From positions 15,852,001 to 15,916,000 of the forward strand of contig CM068582.1 in NCBI GenBank assembly GCA_035048485.1: DNA of 64,000 bases, in the 5' to 3' direction. Of this stretch, positions 47,121-58,000 are shown piece by piece (the stretch's first letter is position 1; every line of letters begins with the position of its first letter). Source of the stretch: Pteria penguin. Taxonomy: Eukaryota > Mollusca > Bivalvia > Pterioida > Pteriidae. The notes under the pieces are model-generated. The model searched no databases, was not told the origin of the DNA, and saw nothing but the letters and a program-made list of their open reading frames with translations. A program made the position numbers and the translations under genes.

Positions 47121-49454
47121 ATGATTCAAGTAATTAGGTGTATAGTTTTTTCGTTAATGTTACCTAATGCACACAGCATATTACAGCAGGATAGTGTGGG
47201 TCGCTCGTTATCACATTCCAATCCGATTATGCAAAATGCATCAAAGAAATTTGATCACAGTAACTCGACATTCAAGAATAATCCGGATGCGTTTGCTTTT
47301 GACAATTATTATAAATGGACGGCTCCTCATCGCAATAGAAATGATCTATATTGTGCAAAAAGTTGTCATACCGATGCATTGCTGACCATCAGTAATAATG
47401 GAATTACTCGCACCGAGGAAGACTGTTGCAAATGTAACAATCTAGCGCTTTGGGAAGTTATTGAAATAGAAAATTTACTAATAGAATATGAAACTGTACT
47501 TGGAGATGGTATTATTATGCATGCAAATAACGAAACCGAAAACGTCACTCTTATTCATATGAAAGGGTTTTTGTCAAGAATTCCGAACAATATATGTTCT
47601 TTCCCCGAAATAGTGAAGGTGGATCTATCTGGAAATGTCATTAGAGACATTGGAGTCCTCTCGTGCCTGACACAGCTAGACACTCTAAATCTATCCGGAA
47701 ACAAAATAACAGCAGTGAGGAGAAATGCGTTGAAAAATCTCAGGTATCTAAGAAAACTGGATTTGTCTTTTAACAGAATTATAAATATAGAACCATTCAG
47801 CATTCAACAAAACAATACTGGTTTGTTTGATGTCAACTTTATGAGGAACAGTTTACAAACAGTTGATGTATCAAATATGGTATTAGAGAACTCATTTTGT
47901 TCCATAAATTTTCAACACAACAAAATCGAAAGATTCACAAACATAGAATCTGCTAAAGCTGGGAGAAGAAGAAGAGGCGGAGATATACACTGTGAATATA
48001 ATAACTTGCGATTTTTTCCCGATTTTGAAAAATTGGGACTGAAAGAAATCATTGACCTTGGAAATTTTCAGTTTTACTCTCTACATTTAAAACACAATTC
48101 ATGGGAATGTGATGGACGCATAATACCCTACTTCAAGAAAGCAAGGAGAATGCATTTTTATAGAGGAGAGAGATGGGAAAAGTTACTGAATTTTATTTGT
48201 TCGTCACCACCGGAAATGAAGGGAAAGAGCTTTCCGTTTTTAATAAAAAATTTGACAGAGGATGCTTTTATAACAAAATTAACTATAGCAGATGATTGTC
48301 CGCCTAAATGTCATTGTACAGACCATCCAAGCCGGAACAAAGTAATTGTTCGATGTCACGATCTCTATGATTTACCACAAAAACTACCAAAAGCGGAATC
48401 ACTAGAAATAGATTTACATAATAACTACATTACATCACTCTCATCACGTGATTATTTAAACAGAACATATAAGTTGGCGTTATCCAATAACAACCTAAAC
48501 TCGATTGCAACTGAATTTCTTATGGTATTGAGGGAAAGCGAAAATATGTATCTCAACATTGAAGATAATCCGAAACTACGGAAATTATCAAGGTATTTTC
48601 AAAATATTGAATACTGTAATATACACTTCGGTAACAAGACGTTAGACTGTGATTGTGACGATAGGTGGCTACAAGACTGGATCACAAATCGGGATTGCGA
48701 AGTCACTTTAAGTCAGGTGACATGTGACACAGATTCACAAGGACTATTACCAGCATTGTCCCTCCAAGACAAGATGGTCTGCATTGAAGACACAATTCTC
48801 TACCAAGTCCTTACGGTAGTATTCTCCATTACTATTTTACTTCTAGCTGGAATAGGGGCTCTTCTCCATAATTACAGATATGAAGTATATATACTATTCA
48901 AGCGTTACAAGACCCCAAATATAGATACCGGGATGTTATATAAATATGACGCTTATATTTCAATGAACGACAATAACCAGTCAGCAAGAATATGGGTGTC
49001 GAAAATGTTGATTCCAAATTTGTCATCAAATGGATACAGAGTGTACTGCCCATTACAAAGTGCTGACATCGGAAACCCCCTCGATGACGAAATCATTTCC
49101 AATATGAGTGTCAGCAGAAATATGATTGTGATTTTGTCACATGATTACCTCAAAGGTTACGACTGGGAAATGGATCAATTGAGTATGAATTTGGAATGGA
49201 GACATGCAGTACAATCTTTCAAACGAAAAGACACTTTTCGACTGATTTTAATCAATTTTGACTATGAGCATACAATGGATATTGAAAATAGATGGTTGAA
49301 AGCTTTCGTGCGTACTAAGAACACGTTGGATTTTGCCAACAGAGACCATTTGTTTTTCAGAAAATTATTTCATATTCTGGGGAATCCATACAGGCAGAGC
49401 GGATTAAACAACAGCAGACCAAGATTTATGAGCAGAGAATATATATCAACGTAA
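47121..49454 (+). CDS. Toll-like receptor (LRR-TM-TIR), copy 3
   Basis: This intronless frame encodes 777 residues and is the tandem-duplicate partner of 35385-37730. It has the same signal peptide and cysteine module (YKWTAPHRNRNDLYCAKSC, DCCKC). Two LRR blocks have caps NSWECDGR, CPPKCHC and CDCDDRWLQDW. The membrane span is about 563-585 and the TIR domain runs from 607 (YDAYISMND). Box 2 is again without RDxxPG (CPLQSADIGNPLDDEIISNM). About 20 of the first 207 residues differ from copy 2, whereas the central ectodomain differs much more, as in GRRRRGGDIHCEYNN against GLRRGGTINIQYNN. Both copies appear functional. Confidence 0.95.
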   Translation: MIQVIRCIVFSLMLPNAHSILQQDSVGRSLSHSNPIMQNASKKFDHSNSTFKNNPDAFAFDNYYKWTAPHRNRNDLYCAKSCHTDALLTISNNGITRTEEDCCKCNNLALWEVIEIENLLIEYETVLGDGIIMHANNETENVTLIHMKGFLSRIPNNICSFPEIVKVDLSGNVIRDIGVLSCLTQLDTLNLSGNKITAVRRNALKNLRYLRKLDLSFNRIINIEPFSIQQNNTGLFDVNFMRNSLQTVDVSNMVLENSFCSINFQHNKIERFTNIESAKAGRRRRGGDIHCEYNNLRFFPDFEKLGLKEIIDLGNFQFYSLHLKHNSWECDGRIIPYFKKARRMHFYRGERWEKLLNFICSSPPEMKGKSFPFLIKNLTEDAFITKLTIADDCPPKCHCTDHPSRNKVIVRCHDLYDLPQKLPKAESLEIDLHNNYITSLSSRDYLNRTYKLALSNNNLNSIATEFLMVLRESENMYLNIEDNPKLRKLSRYFQNIEYCNIHFGNKTLDCDCDDRWLQDWITNRDCEVTLSQVTCDTDSQGLLPALSLQDKMVCIEDTILYQVLTVVFSITILLLAGIGALLHNYRYEVYILFKRYKTPNIDTGMLYKYDAYISMNDNNQSARIWVSKMLIPNLSSNGYRVYCPLQSADIGNPLDDEIISNMSVSRNMIVILSHDYLKGYDWEMDQLSMNLEWRHAVQSFKRKDTFRLILINFDYEHTMDIENRWLKAFVRTKNTLDFANRDHLFFRKLFHILGNPYRQSGLNNSRPRFMSREYIST

Positions 49455-51030
49455 AATGTGTTTGAAATGATTTTCTTTTCTTTCGCTTGTCACGTATTGT
49501 TTGTTTTAGGGTTAATCTCTTTTTTTCTGTGCCATTCTTCTTTTCAACTAATCTGATTCTGGCAAAATAAAGCTAAATATTTTTATTTATCACCTCTCAC
49601 CGATATGTTTAATCTGTTAATCTGTAGAGTAGAACGTGATGGCTTCATTTATCTCTTTTGAATATGCTGTTTTACCATACCTTACCTAAAAACCTGGTAA
49701 ATATATATTGTTTAAAATTGATAATTCTGCTTTCGTAGAATTTTGTCCCTCATTATTTCATTACTTTAGTTACATTTGCTTCCATGCTATACGTGAATAA
49801 GATAAATTAGAAAGAGTATAACGCGATGTCCGATATTCAAGTGTCAACTAAAATACTACAAATTCGCTGGTGACAGTGCGATTTCAGTGCGAAAAGTTGC
49901 GAATCCCAAATGGGACGAGAGCAGTTATCCGCAAGGCGGGAGCGTCTTCTGCTAGCTTTCTAAACTTGTAGCAAGTAATCCATGGAAACCTCGGGGAAAT
50001 TAAATGAACTTAAGTAGTATAGCAATTTAAAGTGATGTGTAAAAAACAACACTGCAAAAAGCCCTGAATTAAAATAAAACCGCATGAAATATATAAACAA
50101 ACCGACTTATAACACTGCTAGTTTCTCTTACTCACTTACTGGTGTCGGTTGGTCCATTGTGTAGATTTTAATTGCTGTCATACATCAGATAAGTGTCATC
50201 ACCATATAAGGAAAAAATTATGACAGGACGTAAAAGTATTCCTAGCAGTCAAAAAAAAAAATACATTAAGTAATGATAACATTATAATAGATATCAGAAC
50301 ATACATACATGCATACATTTACAGCATCATATGCGCATTTCGACAACGTATGTCCCTTCAGTGATATTCGTAGCCGAGTGATTGGAATTCTCAAAATATA
50401 TTAAAATATGAAGAGCAGTGTTGAAGCAAAAATGACTGAAAAGTGAACCAAAGAATGTATCTAAGGACAGAGCAATAAATGAGGGAGGTACTCCTTAGTT
50501 TTAGAGTGATTTACTTAAGTTGATGACTGAACATTTGAAGTAAGTATTTCATGTCAATACAAAAGCACTGAAAACTAGACTTATGATGCCCTCGGGAACT
50601 ATCAGTCCACCAGCAGTGACACCGGCCTAGTGGTTATAATAGATATAGAACATATATACCTTTTAATTTTGTGCATCATATGTGCATTTCGACAACTTAT
50701 GTCCTTCAGTGATGCTCAAGGCCCAAACTGTAGAAATCAAAAATGTAAACATCTGAAGAATAAACAAGTGCTTAAATTGACGTAAAAGTAAGAGACATCG
50801 CACAAGCAATGAGCAGAATTATAATAACATTAGATACTTGTTCAATTTATGGAAGTTGTATGGGATATGTGTCAGTAAATCGCCCATTTCCAGTCTGCAA
50901 GGCCCAATACAGCAGTTAACAGACCGTATTTATCAGCTTTTTAACCTTACTTAATGCTGGCGGGCCATATTTACCAGTTAACAGGCCATATGAACTAGAT
51001 AACACACCTTATTTACCAGTGAACACACAC

Positions 51031-51032
<2 letters not shown>
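49455..51032. other. Non-coding; inverted copy of a dispersed element
   Basis: Bases 50330-50640 are the reverse complement of the 26345-26640 element, with CTCCTTAGTTTTAGAGTGAT and TGATGCCCTCGG. A further TTTTGTGCATCATATGTGCATTTCGACA piece follows at 50668-50720. No gene was seen. Confidence 0.55.

Positions 51033-51106
<74 letters not shown>
51033..51106 (+). repeat. (AC)n microsatellite
   Basis: An uninterrupted AC dinucleotide array. A GA array also lies at 51888-51925. Confidence 0.95.
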
Positions 51107-51112
<6 letters not shown>

Positions 51113-51887
51113 GGATTTAAATGGTGACGTGAACTTCCGCGTTCAATCTCATTGTATTAGTATTTATCTCCCCTTTCTGACGGGAATCGTGACTTTTTCT
51201 AACCATGTAGGTATGAATCAAGGATCTTAGTCAACTTTTATAAAAGGATAATCATTTTATAGTGAGGTGTACGTGTGATATTTTTAATTTAAAGAAGGAT
51301 CTTGATTAATACGGAGTTTAGATTTGACATGTTTAAATCTTTGGTATAGAATTTGGGTATATTTAGTTAAAGGATATATTGCTCTTAAAATTACGCGCCC
51401 TGGTCTTATTCAGTTGACGAATGTGCGTTTGAAAGTCACCAAATTGTTTAGAGATTCCTCGTTAAAATGAAATTCTCGCTATATCTGATTTCACTTTTAA
51501 ATTTGATAAGTAAATAGCTTCTTCCTTTTAGAGAAAAAGTAGTTCACATTCATTTCAGCATGCTTTACTTGATATAATATGCTTGAATTGCTTTAAATAG
51601 AACATTATATTTATGAATATTATCAAGTATGCTCTACGTAATGCTGATCCGCAAAGCTCTTTGGAAGTTCATCTGTTTAATCTCACTTTGATTATGATTA
51701 ATGACGTTGCCTTACTATTGATTTTCAATATTCATTACTATCCACCATGGCCCTTGTGATTGCATGAAACTGTTTGCCAATACGATAAAAGACAAGAGAA
51801 AGGGTGTTACGTTTACCTTGTGTTTCACTTCCTGTACAACAACGTTCGCCACTTTTGTTTTTGTAATGGTTCGAAGTTGTTGATTAT

Positions 51888-51929
<42 letters not shown>

Positions 51930-52129
51930 AATTCCAATACGAAATATCATATACTTCGTCTAATGTACATACGATTTTATATTGTTATCCTTTGATTGTT
52001 CTGTCGTTGTGGTGAGTGGGGCCCGTAAACCGATTAACCACACCAACTGAGTAATAAGCGTCATTTCTGTTGACTGCTCTAAATCTGTGCCTCCATTTTA
52101 TTATAACAATTGTTTTATGATGTCTTTCT

Positions 52130-52205
52130 ATGAACCTGGTCTCACCTCTGTATTTCAGGGGTCCATGAATGTTCACTGTGGTACATTGTTGTTAGTGTCA
52201 TACAT
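52130..52205 (+). repeat. Trace of a retroelement coding tail (PGLTSVFQGS type)
   Basis: The plus frame reads EPGLTSVFQGSMNVHCGTLL. Related peptides are encoded at 57380-57480 and 58410-58497 on the minus strand and near 59000-59085 on the plus strand. Confidence 0.55.
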
Positions 52206-52549
52206 TATTAATGGATCATTTATTCAGTGCCTCGTTTCTAAATATTGTCTTTGATTGTCTTGTACAAAAGAAATGTATAATGATACACTTTCAATAACTT
52301 CGAATGATCGTGTGATTCTATTTTATGAATATGTTTTACTGCAAACATATTACATGAAATTATATAAAATAGAAAATAACAATGTTATGTTTTCTGTTTT
52401 CTCTTTTATATGTAAAATCTGGGGATACACCAGATAACTAAAAATTTTGTCAAAAAATTGAAAAATTGAAAAATTGAAAAAAAATTGAAGTAAAAAGGAG
52501 TATATTTAGATTTTGTGCCAGGGATGTTTTTAACCAATGCAGCCCTGCG

Positions 52550-52790
52550 AATGTAGATAATGCTTCTTTTATATTATGTAAAGATGATGGATAAATCCAA
52601 ACTATAATTCCGAATATCATGACACCAAAAAGGCATATAAAATCAGTGAAAATGAAAACCAAATAGAAAACAGCGAAAAATGTCTACTTGAAGAGCATGT
52701 GGGAACCCCCTTGATGGAGTCAGATCAGGTGCCCGGGGAGAGTGATCATCTCTTGCATGCTAGCAACATCCGTCATATATAAACAGTAGA
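52550..52790 (-). pseudogene. Retroelement C-terminal tail and 3' part, minus strand
   Basis: It is the reverse-strand counterpart of 14302-14560. The minus-strand frame from about 52779 to the stop at 52684 reads VASMQEMITLPGHLI, then a stop in place of serine, then a KLFK-like end (MLFK). The 3' untranslated similarity extends to about 52550. Confidence 0.6.
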
Positions 52791-53590
52791 AAGGGTCAAA
52801 TCGTGTAAAATGCAAAATTTTAACAGTGATAGAAGTACTGAACTCTTAAATAACAAGAAAACAGAAAAGGTAAGAATTATCAACGGTTCAAGATTATCTC
52901 AGACGACATGTAGCATAAAATTTTCAGATTTACTGGATTGATGAAAACATGAATAAAAAATTATTTATATCAAGTAAGTTATTTACCCTTCTTTATCAAG
53001 GTAGTACGAGTAAGCGGAAAATGAAAGGTATGAGCGTTATGCAGTGATTACTATTTCAATTTAATTTTTATTCGTATGGTCAGTTAACTATCCTGAGATA
53101 TGGTCAGTGAAGAAGCAGTCACCTTTATGAACCTCACCGTGATGTGCGGAAAGTGTGAGAGTTCTTATGAAGGGCAGATAAATCTTCCATATTCTAATTA
53201 GATATGCCTTGAAGTAAAAGGGTTAAATGATCATTTCGGACATTTTCAGGAAAAGCAACTCCAAACAGAAATAGAACTATTGTTCATTTTTCATCTTGTT
53301 TACCAGTAGAACAAGGGTATAATTATACCATATGAGGTACAATAATTGAATACACTATGAACAAGATACATGTATATCAAACTAATTATCATCGATGAAA
53401 TTTCAATTTTGCACATGGTTTGTTCCATTTCATAACACTTCTGATGCAGGAAGTGATAGGATGTAAAGCTGCATTTTAAGGTGATAGCATAGTTGCAGTC
53501 GGAGATCTTTTCCAACAGAAGTTAAATGATGTTAGGGTATTTACTGAACCTTTTACTGGTTATAACACCATAGCAGCAAATTTGTTAAAG

Positions 53591-54430
53591 GAAAGGATAA
53601 ATATATTTCAGATGTGGAATGGAAAATAATGTATTATTACAAATATAAAAGTTACTAATATTTGTATTACATATTCACAATTAAATTTGCTGTTGCATGA
53701 TATGTTATTTGTTTACATTAATTATATACAATAGAACAGAAATCAAACAGTTTAAAGTCCAGATCTCTATGGAAATAATATGTATATTAATTCATGTTGT
53801 ATACATGTTGTTGCTAATTCATAATTCTACATGCAATAGTTGATTGAGAACAAAACCGTTCGTGGTAAATAATAATATATAGAGTTGTCTTTCTTTTTCA
53901 AAATACTGAACTGGGCAAAAGAAGTAGACTACCGAATAAGTTTGGATGGATAGTGGATATATTGGTCATATAACAAATTGGATGTTATTGAAATTTTTTT
54001 CTATTGGACACACAACACCTAGTATTCTTATCCATCATGTAAATGGACACATACCACCTGTCCTTCATAATTCATTGTGCAAACATATGAGTTGCTTTAA
54101 CCTCTTTTATTTCATTTTCGAGTTCCTCTATTCATATTGCAGTACATTTTAATTATTAAGACCTTAAAATTACTTGAAGTTCATTGCTGTTTACGAGTTG
54201 CTGCAAGTGATATCATTGAAATGTATAGAAATGTATTTCAGACCATCGTAAATAATATGTTCGAGTTATCGAAATTGGACTGTATTTATTACAAAATAAT
54301 AATCCCCTTCTATCAGTACTTACAGTACATTGATAGGCATCATTAGTTTCGTTAAGTCGTATGATATGTGTTCAGTCCTGATTCGTAATGTACCCAACAA
54401 CGTATTATTGTAATGTAGCGTGAGTGGGAT
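53591..54430. other. Non-coding right flank of the tandem duplication
   Basis: The stretch is AT-rich. Open frames at 53946-54346 have no recognisable motifs. Confidence 0.5.
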
Positions 54431-54545
54431 ATTGGGGGACAGATTCGTGTAGTGGTCACGGAGTTTGAGGGGCAGATTCGTGTAGTGGTCACGGATTTTG
54501 CGGTACAGACGATCCAGGTTTGATTCACGGATTGCGCCACTATGT
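54430..54545 (+). repeat. SINE-like head with an internal duplication
   Basis: CAGATTCGTGTAGTGGTCAC occurs twice, 36 bases apart, followed by CAGGTTTGATTCACGG, a B-box-like motif, and GCGCCACTATG, as in the SINE family at 62735. The A-box part of a tRNA-derived head appears to have been duplicated. Confidence 0.5.
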
Positions 54546-54904
54546 TTAGGAGGTTGAGTGCAGTCTGCTTTGTTAATATTCCAAAAACATTCGGAACTTT
54601 TTATAATATAAGAATGTCAAACGTTATGTAATAATGTATGAAAGGAGCTGATGATATGTAATAATGATACTCCTTGTAACGTACGATGGATATACATGTA
54701 TATCGACCCCTGGAAAGATTAATACGGAAACCTGAAATTTGGATAGCTGTATCCGAAATGGTTGAACAAAGCATGACATCTAATAAAAGCATTTTTTGGA
54801 CTACAAAACATGAGTGAAATAAAAACAAATATAGATGTAATAAACATGTCAGTGTTCTGCAGTAAATCTGATTACGGGGCACCGTACTTTTTTAAATGGG
54901 TCAC

Positions 54905-55012
54905 CAATCCATCGTTCTACTATATAAACTTTAACCGACATGGTCTTATCTTATTACCTCGTATCACCTCTTACTAGGTGTTCAGTTGGCAGAAGTATTT
55001 CAGAGTTGCAAC
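54905..55012 (+). promoter_or_regulatory. TATA promoter of the metallopeptidase gene
   Basis: CTATATAAAC at about 54919-54928 lies some 85-90 bases before the predicted ATG at 55013. A start of transcription near 54950 would give a 60-base leader. Confidence 0.55.
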
Positions 55013-58000
55013 ATGTATTTCCTTTTGGTTGTCTGTGTTTTATCAGGTAAAATCTGCTAAAAAAAACTAGGTTATTCTTTTTTTTTTTTTTTTATTTTAC
55101 TGAATTTACCGAAAATATTCAATATTGCAATGCTTTATATCCAATCCGAAGACAGAATGTTTAGACTGCAATGAGTCTGATAAGGCCTGGTTTTTTTACA
55201 GTGTAGATATGACAATTTATTAGCTACATTACATCAGTATATCGTGTAAGACTTTCTTGTACTTTTAGTAAATATATGTCGAAGCATTCTTTTTTTCACA
55301 TAGTAAATAAAGAAAAACTTTTGTGTCACTTATATCTAAATCTAGAAATATAGCTTTAAATAATCAATTGCACCCTTTCTCAGAGAGAAGCTCAGCTTCA
55401 GTAGTCATAGCATATAGGGACAGATTCGTTGCTTCGATTTTAGGAGTCACCAATGTATCAATATGTATTGTGTCATCGTTTCCAATGCACTGATAAAATG
55501 TATTATCAATGATAGATGCACTTACCTATATTTCTGTAATATCTGTATGTTAATATTTAGATTTTCTTATTTTTATCTTGAACTTTTCAGTGGTAGATGT
55601 GTTGTCGATTTCACCACCAACTCTTGACGAGCACGTAACTAAACTTCTCACAAGGTTAATATTGGTGTCGTATAGTAAATAAATATCATCCTACCGTCCT
55701 AAACAAAAAAAAAAATATTTTCAATGACTACACTGCACCCTATCGAAATTAATGTGACATTATCGACACTTAGTGCAAAACACATCTTATTCAAAATACC
55801 AAATACCGAAGCAGATAATTAGTTTTATATTTATCTGAATCCGCAGGATATTGTATCATACATGGCAGCCTACAAGAGTGACCATACCAACATACCAATG
55901 ATTAAACTGGAAAACTTCTAAATATAAGAAATTCTTTTGTTCATATCTGCCAGAACATTTCATAGTTGATATGAGGACTTACGTGTACTAGAATAACATA
56001 TACTTATGTATGATTGTTATGGAAACGATTATTTCTGTTGTGTTTCATTAAAATTTACATACCATTTATATGATAGTAACGAATGCAGTAAATAAGGTCA
56101 TGTAAAGTTATTTTCAATATAACCTACATACACATATGTTATGCATAATTTTCGTACAGGAAATTTCCAACCGTATCCTCAACCGATGGATCTGCCCATC
56201 ATGCACATCACAAACGGGCATCTTTCAAGCAGTACTACGTGACTCCGGGATCATTTTCCAAATCTCCAAGCAGTAACAGCATCGTGGTGGACGCAACTCA
56301 TTCTGTCAGTGATAGCGCGCACTACAGGGTAAGCGGTACGATAAAAGGAAATAAAACAATGCCATTTTACTATCTAACCCACTGTGTTTTAAAAGGTGAT
56401 TATATCAGTTGATGTGCCAAGTTCCAGATCGGACAGTGTTGGAGTCAAATTCAAAATCTCGTATGTATTCTCTTTCGGATGAGACAGCAAAACTGATGAC
56501 TTATGGCATGGTGACCCTTGATATGTTACAGAAACCTCACTACATTGCAAGGACTCGTAGCATAGAACAATGTTTATTATATGTATGGAGCATACGTGCT
56601 CTACAAGGCACATATGTAATTATCTCTAATTGAAAAAAAGATCAAACTAGCTTGCAAATCTACATAAAGCGGACTCTTCATACATAAAAAGGATACATGT
56701 TGATGGTGGATTGTTTTGATTTAAATATGATAAATTTTATTTTAGAATTGAAATTACTCAAAACTTTTATAACAAAATCCGTTTGCTTGATTCCTTCTTG
56801 TTTTATACCGCGCATAGTTTGCTTCATTTTTATGGTGACAGCATACAGCTGATGCACATTTACATCATACATTTACAAGGGACCAGTTTGAAATATGGAG
56901 GGATCATTTATTGTCTCTTCTACTGTGATCGGGGCCTTGTAAAATTTGCATGTTTATGACTAAAATTAACTCTGTGTTTGTGCAAATCTAAATGTTTTAG
57001 TAATGATACAATGTACATTTTGTTGGATTTTAGGCAGCAAAGACCATTAGTTTACTGGTAAAATATATGCCATATGACGTATACCATAGGCTGATAACTA
57101 ATGGCGTCAAAGTAGGCGTGTTTACAAAAGCTGAGGGTCTAACTGTATTCCCGGAATATTATGGACTGGCCGACAAAGCCGGATGTCACTGTGAGTAGTG
57201 ATCAATGCACGTACATATATATTTATTGTGAAACCTATGAATCTGTATCATCCATTTAAATAAATGTAGAACATATATACCTTTTAATGTTGTGCACCAT
57301 GTGCGCATTTCGACAGGTAAATAAAGTGGCACACCATACATACATAAATTATCAATTTAATATTAATGTAAAATACCAAAGTTGGCACTAACGGCAATGT
57401 ACCACAGTGGACATACACGGACCACTGAAATTCAGAGGTAAAACCAGGTGTCCGGGTGGAGTAAGCGTCTCCTGTTATCCAATTATCCAATTCATTGCGG
57501 AACTTGCCTTGTGCTTAGCTTTATAAGTGTATCGAACGCATGTAGAAAGATGTGGATTTTTTTCCATGAGACAGCGCTGCGGTTAATACTGCTGCATCCG
57601 GAAAAGAGAAATAGAGATTGAAGACCACTGCGCACCACTATAAAGTTGTTGAAAATTGAACGATCATGGTTTAAACCGAATATACACAAGATGCAGCATG
57701 ACATTCTAAACTGTATAGCCCTAGATTGTTAAAAGATTGTTTCATTTTTGTTTATGATAATTCAGTGAATCCAGAACGAATAATGCAAATCCAATGGAGT
57801 AATTTGTTTTTTATTTCCAGCCTCATGTTCTGGCTCTTGTGCAGCATCCTGCACTTTTGACGGTCGTAAGTATTCCTCCCTAGCAGGAACCGGGGGTCAG
57901 AGGACGGCTGTCGTAGACGACAACGTGCTTTGTAATTCAGCCGATCCATATCACAGAGGAGCAAATGAGCTTGTGCATGAATTTGCCCATACTGTCATGA

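Larger units (their letters stand above)
41578..53590 (+). repeat. Tandem segmental duplication, copy 2
   Basis: It starts abruptly at 41578, directly after the closing block of copy 1. The equivalent closing block of copy 2 ends near 53590 at the same point in the sequence (AAATTTGTTAAA), after which similarity stops. It carries the third receptor. Copy-specific insertions include 42675-43107, about 45310-46760 and a retroelement tail at 52550-52790. Confidence 0.85.
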
